Part shown: positions 63,664 through 64,000 of the stretch, piece after piece
Position numbering within the stretch: the stretch's first letter is position 1
Layout: every line of letters starts with the position of its first letter
From: Phycisphaerales bacterium
GTDB taxonomy: Bacteria > Planctomycetota > Phycisphaerae > Phycisphaerales > SM1A02
Assembly: GCA_022446965.1 (NCBI GenBank)
Contig: JAKVBV010000004.1
Span: forward strand, 16,238-80,237
Length of the DNA: 64,000 bases
Direction of reading: 5' to 3'
Made by a program: the position numbers and the translations under genes
The notes under the pieces: model-generated
Told to the model about the DNA's origin: nothing
The model's database searches: none
What the model saw: the letters and a program-made list of their open reading frames with translations, nothing else

Positions 63664-64000
63664 ATGGTTGAGTTGCCCTACGACCACGCGCAGCCGGGCT
63701 GGTTGATCCGCTGGATCATCGGTGGGATTCTGCTGGGCCTTGGCGTCATGGCGCCCTCGACCACCCAATTCCTGTGGATTCCAGCAAGCATCATGTTCGT
63801 TGTGTTGGTGCTATTCCATTCGCTGCGAGCGCGAGTGGATCGACATCAGGTGCAGCTGTCGTTCGGGATCGGGGTGATTTCGCGGGCCATCGATGTGGGC
63901 CGCATCGCATCGTGCGAGGTGGTCACCACACCGTGGTTCTTTGGCTACGGCATTCGCTACGTGTTCGATGGATGGATGTGGAATGTGTCGGGGCGATGGA
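63664..64000 (+). CDS. PH-like membrane protein (5' part)
   Basis: The first 112 codons run off the right edge. Two membrane helices (about 14-33 and 37-53) are followed by VDRHQVQLSFGIGVISRAIDVGRI, a bacterial PH-like (bPH2-type) fold, and WFFGYGIRYVFDGWMWNVSG, which resembles the NPWWYGWGIR region of small membrane PH-domain proteins. Function unknown. Starts 6 bases after TAGGGT. Confidence 0.7.
   Translation, partial: MVELPYDHAQPGWLIRWIIGGILLGLGVMAPSTTQFLWIPASIMFVVLVLFHSLRARVDRHQVQLSFGIGVISRAIDVGRIASCEVVTTPWFFGYGIRYVFDGWMWNVSGRW

Overview
The window reads as chromosomal DNA of a high-GC bacterium of the Planctomycetota, most likely class Phycisphaerae. The clearest clue is the protein at 61188..62684: a signal peptide, a right-handed beta-helix and a C-terminal dockerin-like tail of two EF-hand-type repeats, a layout common in Phycisphaerae secreted proteins. 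Supporting clues are H-X9-DG-type prepilin-like proteins, an archaeal-type DNA topoisomerase VI pair beside ordinary gyrA and gyrB, a futalosine-pathway menaquinone gene, lysine/alanine-rich tails on DNA- and RNA-binding proteins, and lpxI, which implies lipid A. The assignment is inference from gene content; no rRNA gene is present.

Layout. 1-4.4 kb: 5' end of gyrA, tlyA-like methyltransferase and lpxI (minus), a LOG-family gene, dsbD. 4.7-14.2 kb: a long plus-strand run nusA, infB, rbfA, a HhH-GPD protein with a histone-H1-like tail, a TPR protein, yebC, acylphosphatase, a glycosyltransferase. 14.2-21 kb: tRNA-Val, SRPBCC protein, XerC-type recombinase, tRNA-Lys, a SNF2 helicase with a partner protein. 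21-25.3 kb: rpsP-trmD-rplS without rimM, an M50 protease, an ECF sigma factor with a membrane partner. 25.3-30.3 kb: rpmI-rplT, a methyltransferase, a threonine dehydratase-type enzyme, prfB with its programmed frameshift, an aminotransferase. 30.5-34.8 kb: rpsO-pnp, a histidine kinase, an ANTAR response regulator. 34.9-37.9 kb: topoisomerase VI A and B. 38-48.9 kb: ndk, a membrane ferredoxin-type protein, a PTS IIA protein, rsmB-type methyltransferase, metK, a bifunctional-nuclease-domain protein, truD, tadA, tatC, a dnaJ-type gene, queC. 48.9-64 kb: gyrB, an amidase lipoprotein, a LON-domain protein, mqnC, ilvE, cyclodeaminase and pheT, a lipoprotein/pseudopilin cluster, tRNA-Ile2, the beta-helix protein, an inositol-monophosphatase-family enzyme, and the 5' end of a PH-like membrane protein.

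The content is mostly housekeeping: translation (RF2, ribosomal proteins L19, L20, L35, S15 and S16, IF2, PheT, tRNA modification), RNA decay, DNA topology and envelope functions. Genes are packed tightly, with GTGA or ATGA stop/start overlaps at many junctions (infB-rbfA-HhH-TPR, SNF2-partner, truD, queC, pheT-fchA), which suggests translational coupling.

Three window-wide patterns stand out. First, many first genes of transcripts carry a TANNNT hexamer 6-9 bases before the start codon and no Shine-Dalgarno site, which predicts leaderless mRNAs. Second, a short palindrome, GGGGTCAGACCCC, is scattered at gene ends and supplies the stop codon of two genes. Third, lysine/alanine-rich segments recur in IF2, the HhH protein and both topoisomerase VI subunits. 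I see no CRISPR array, prophage, insertion sequence or secondary-metabolite cluster.
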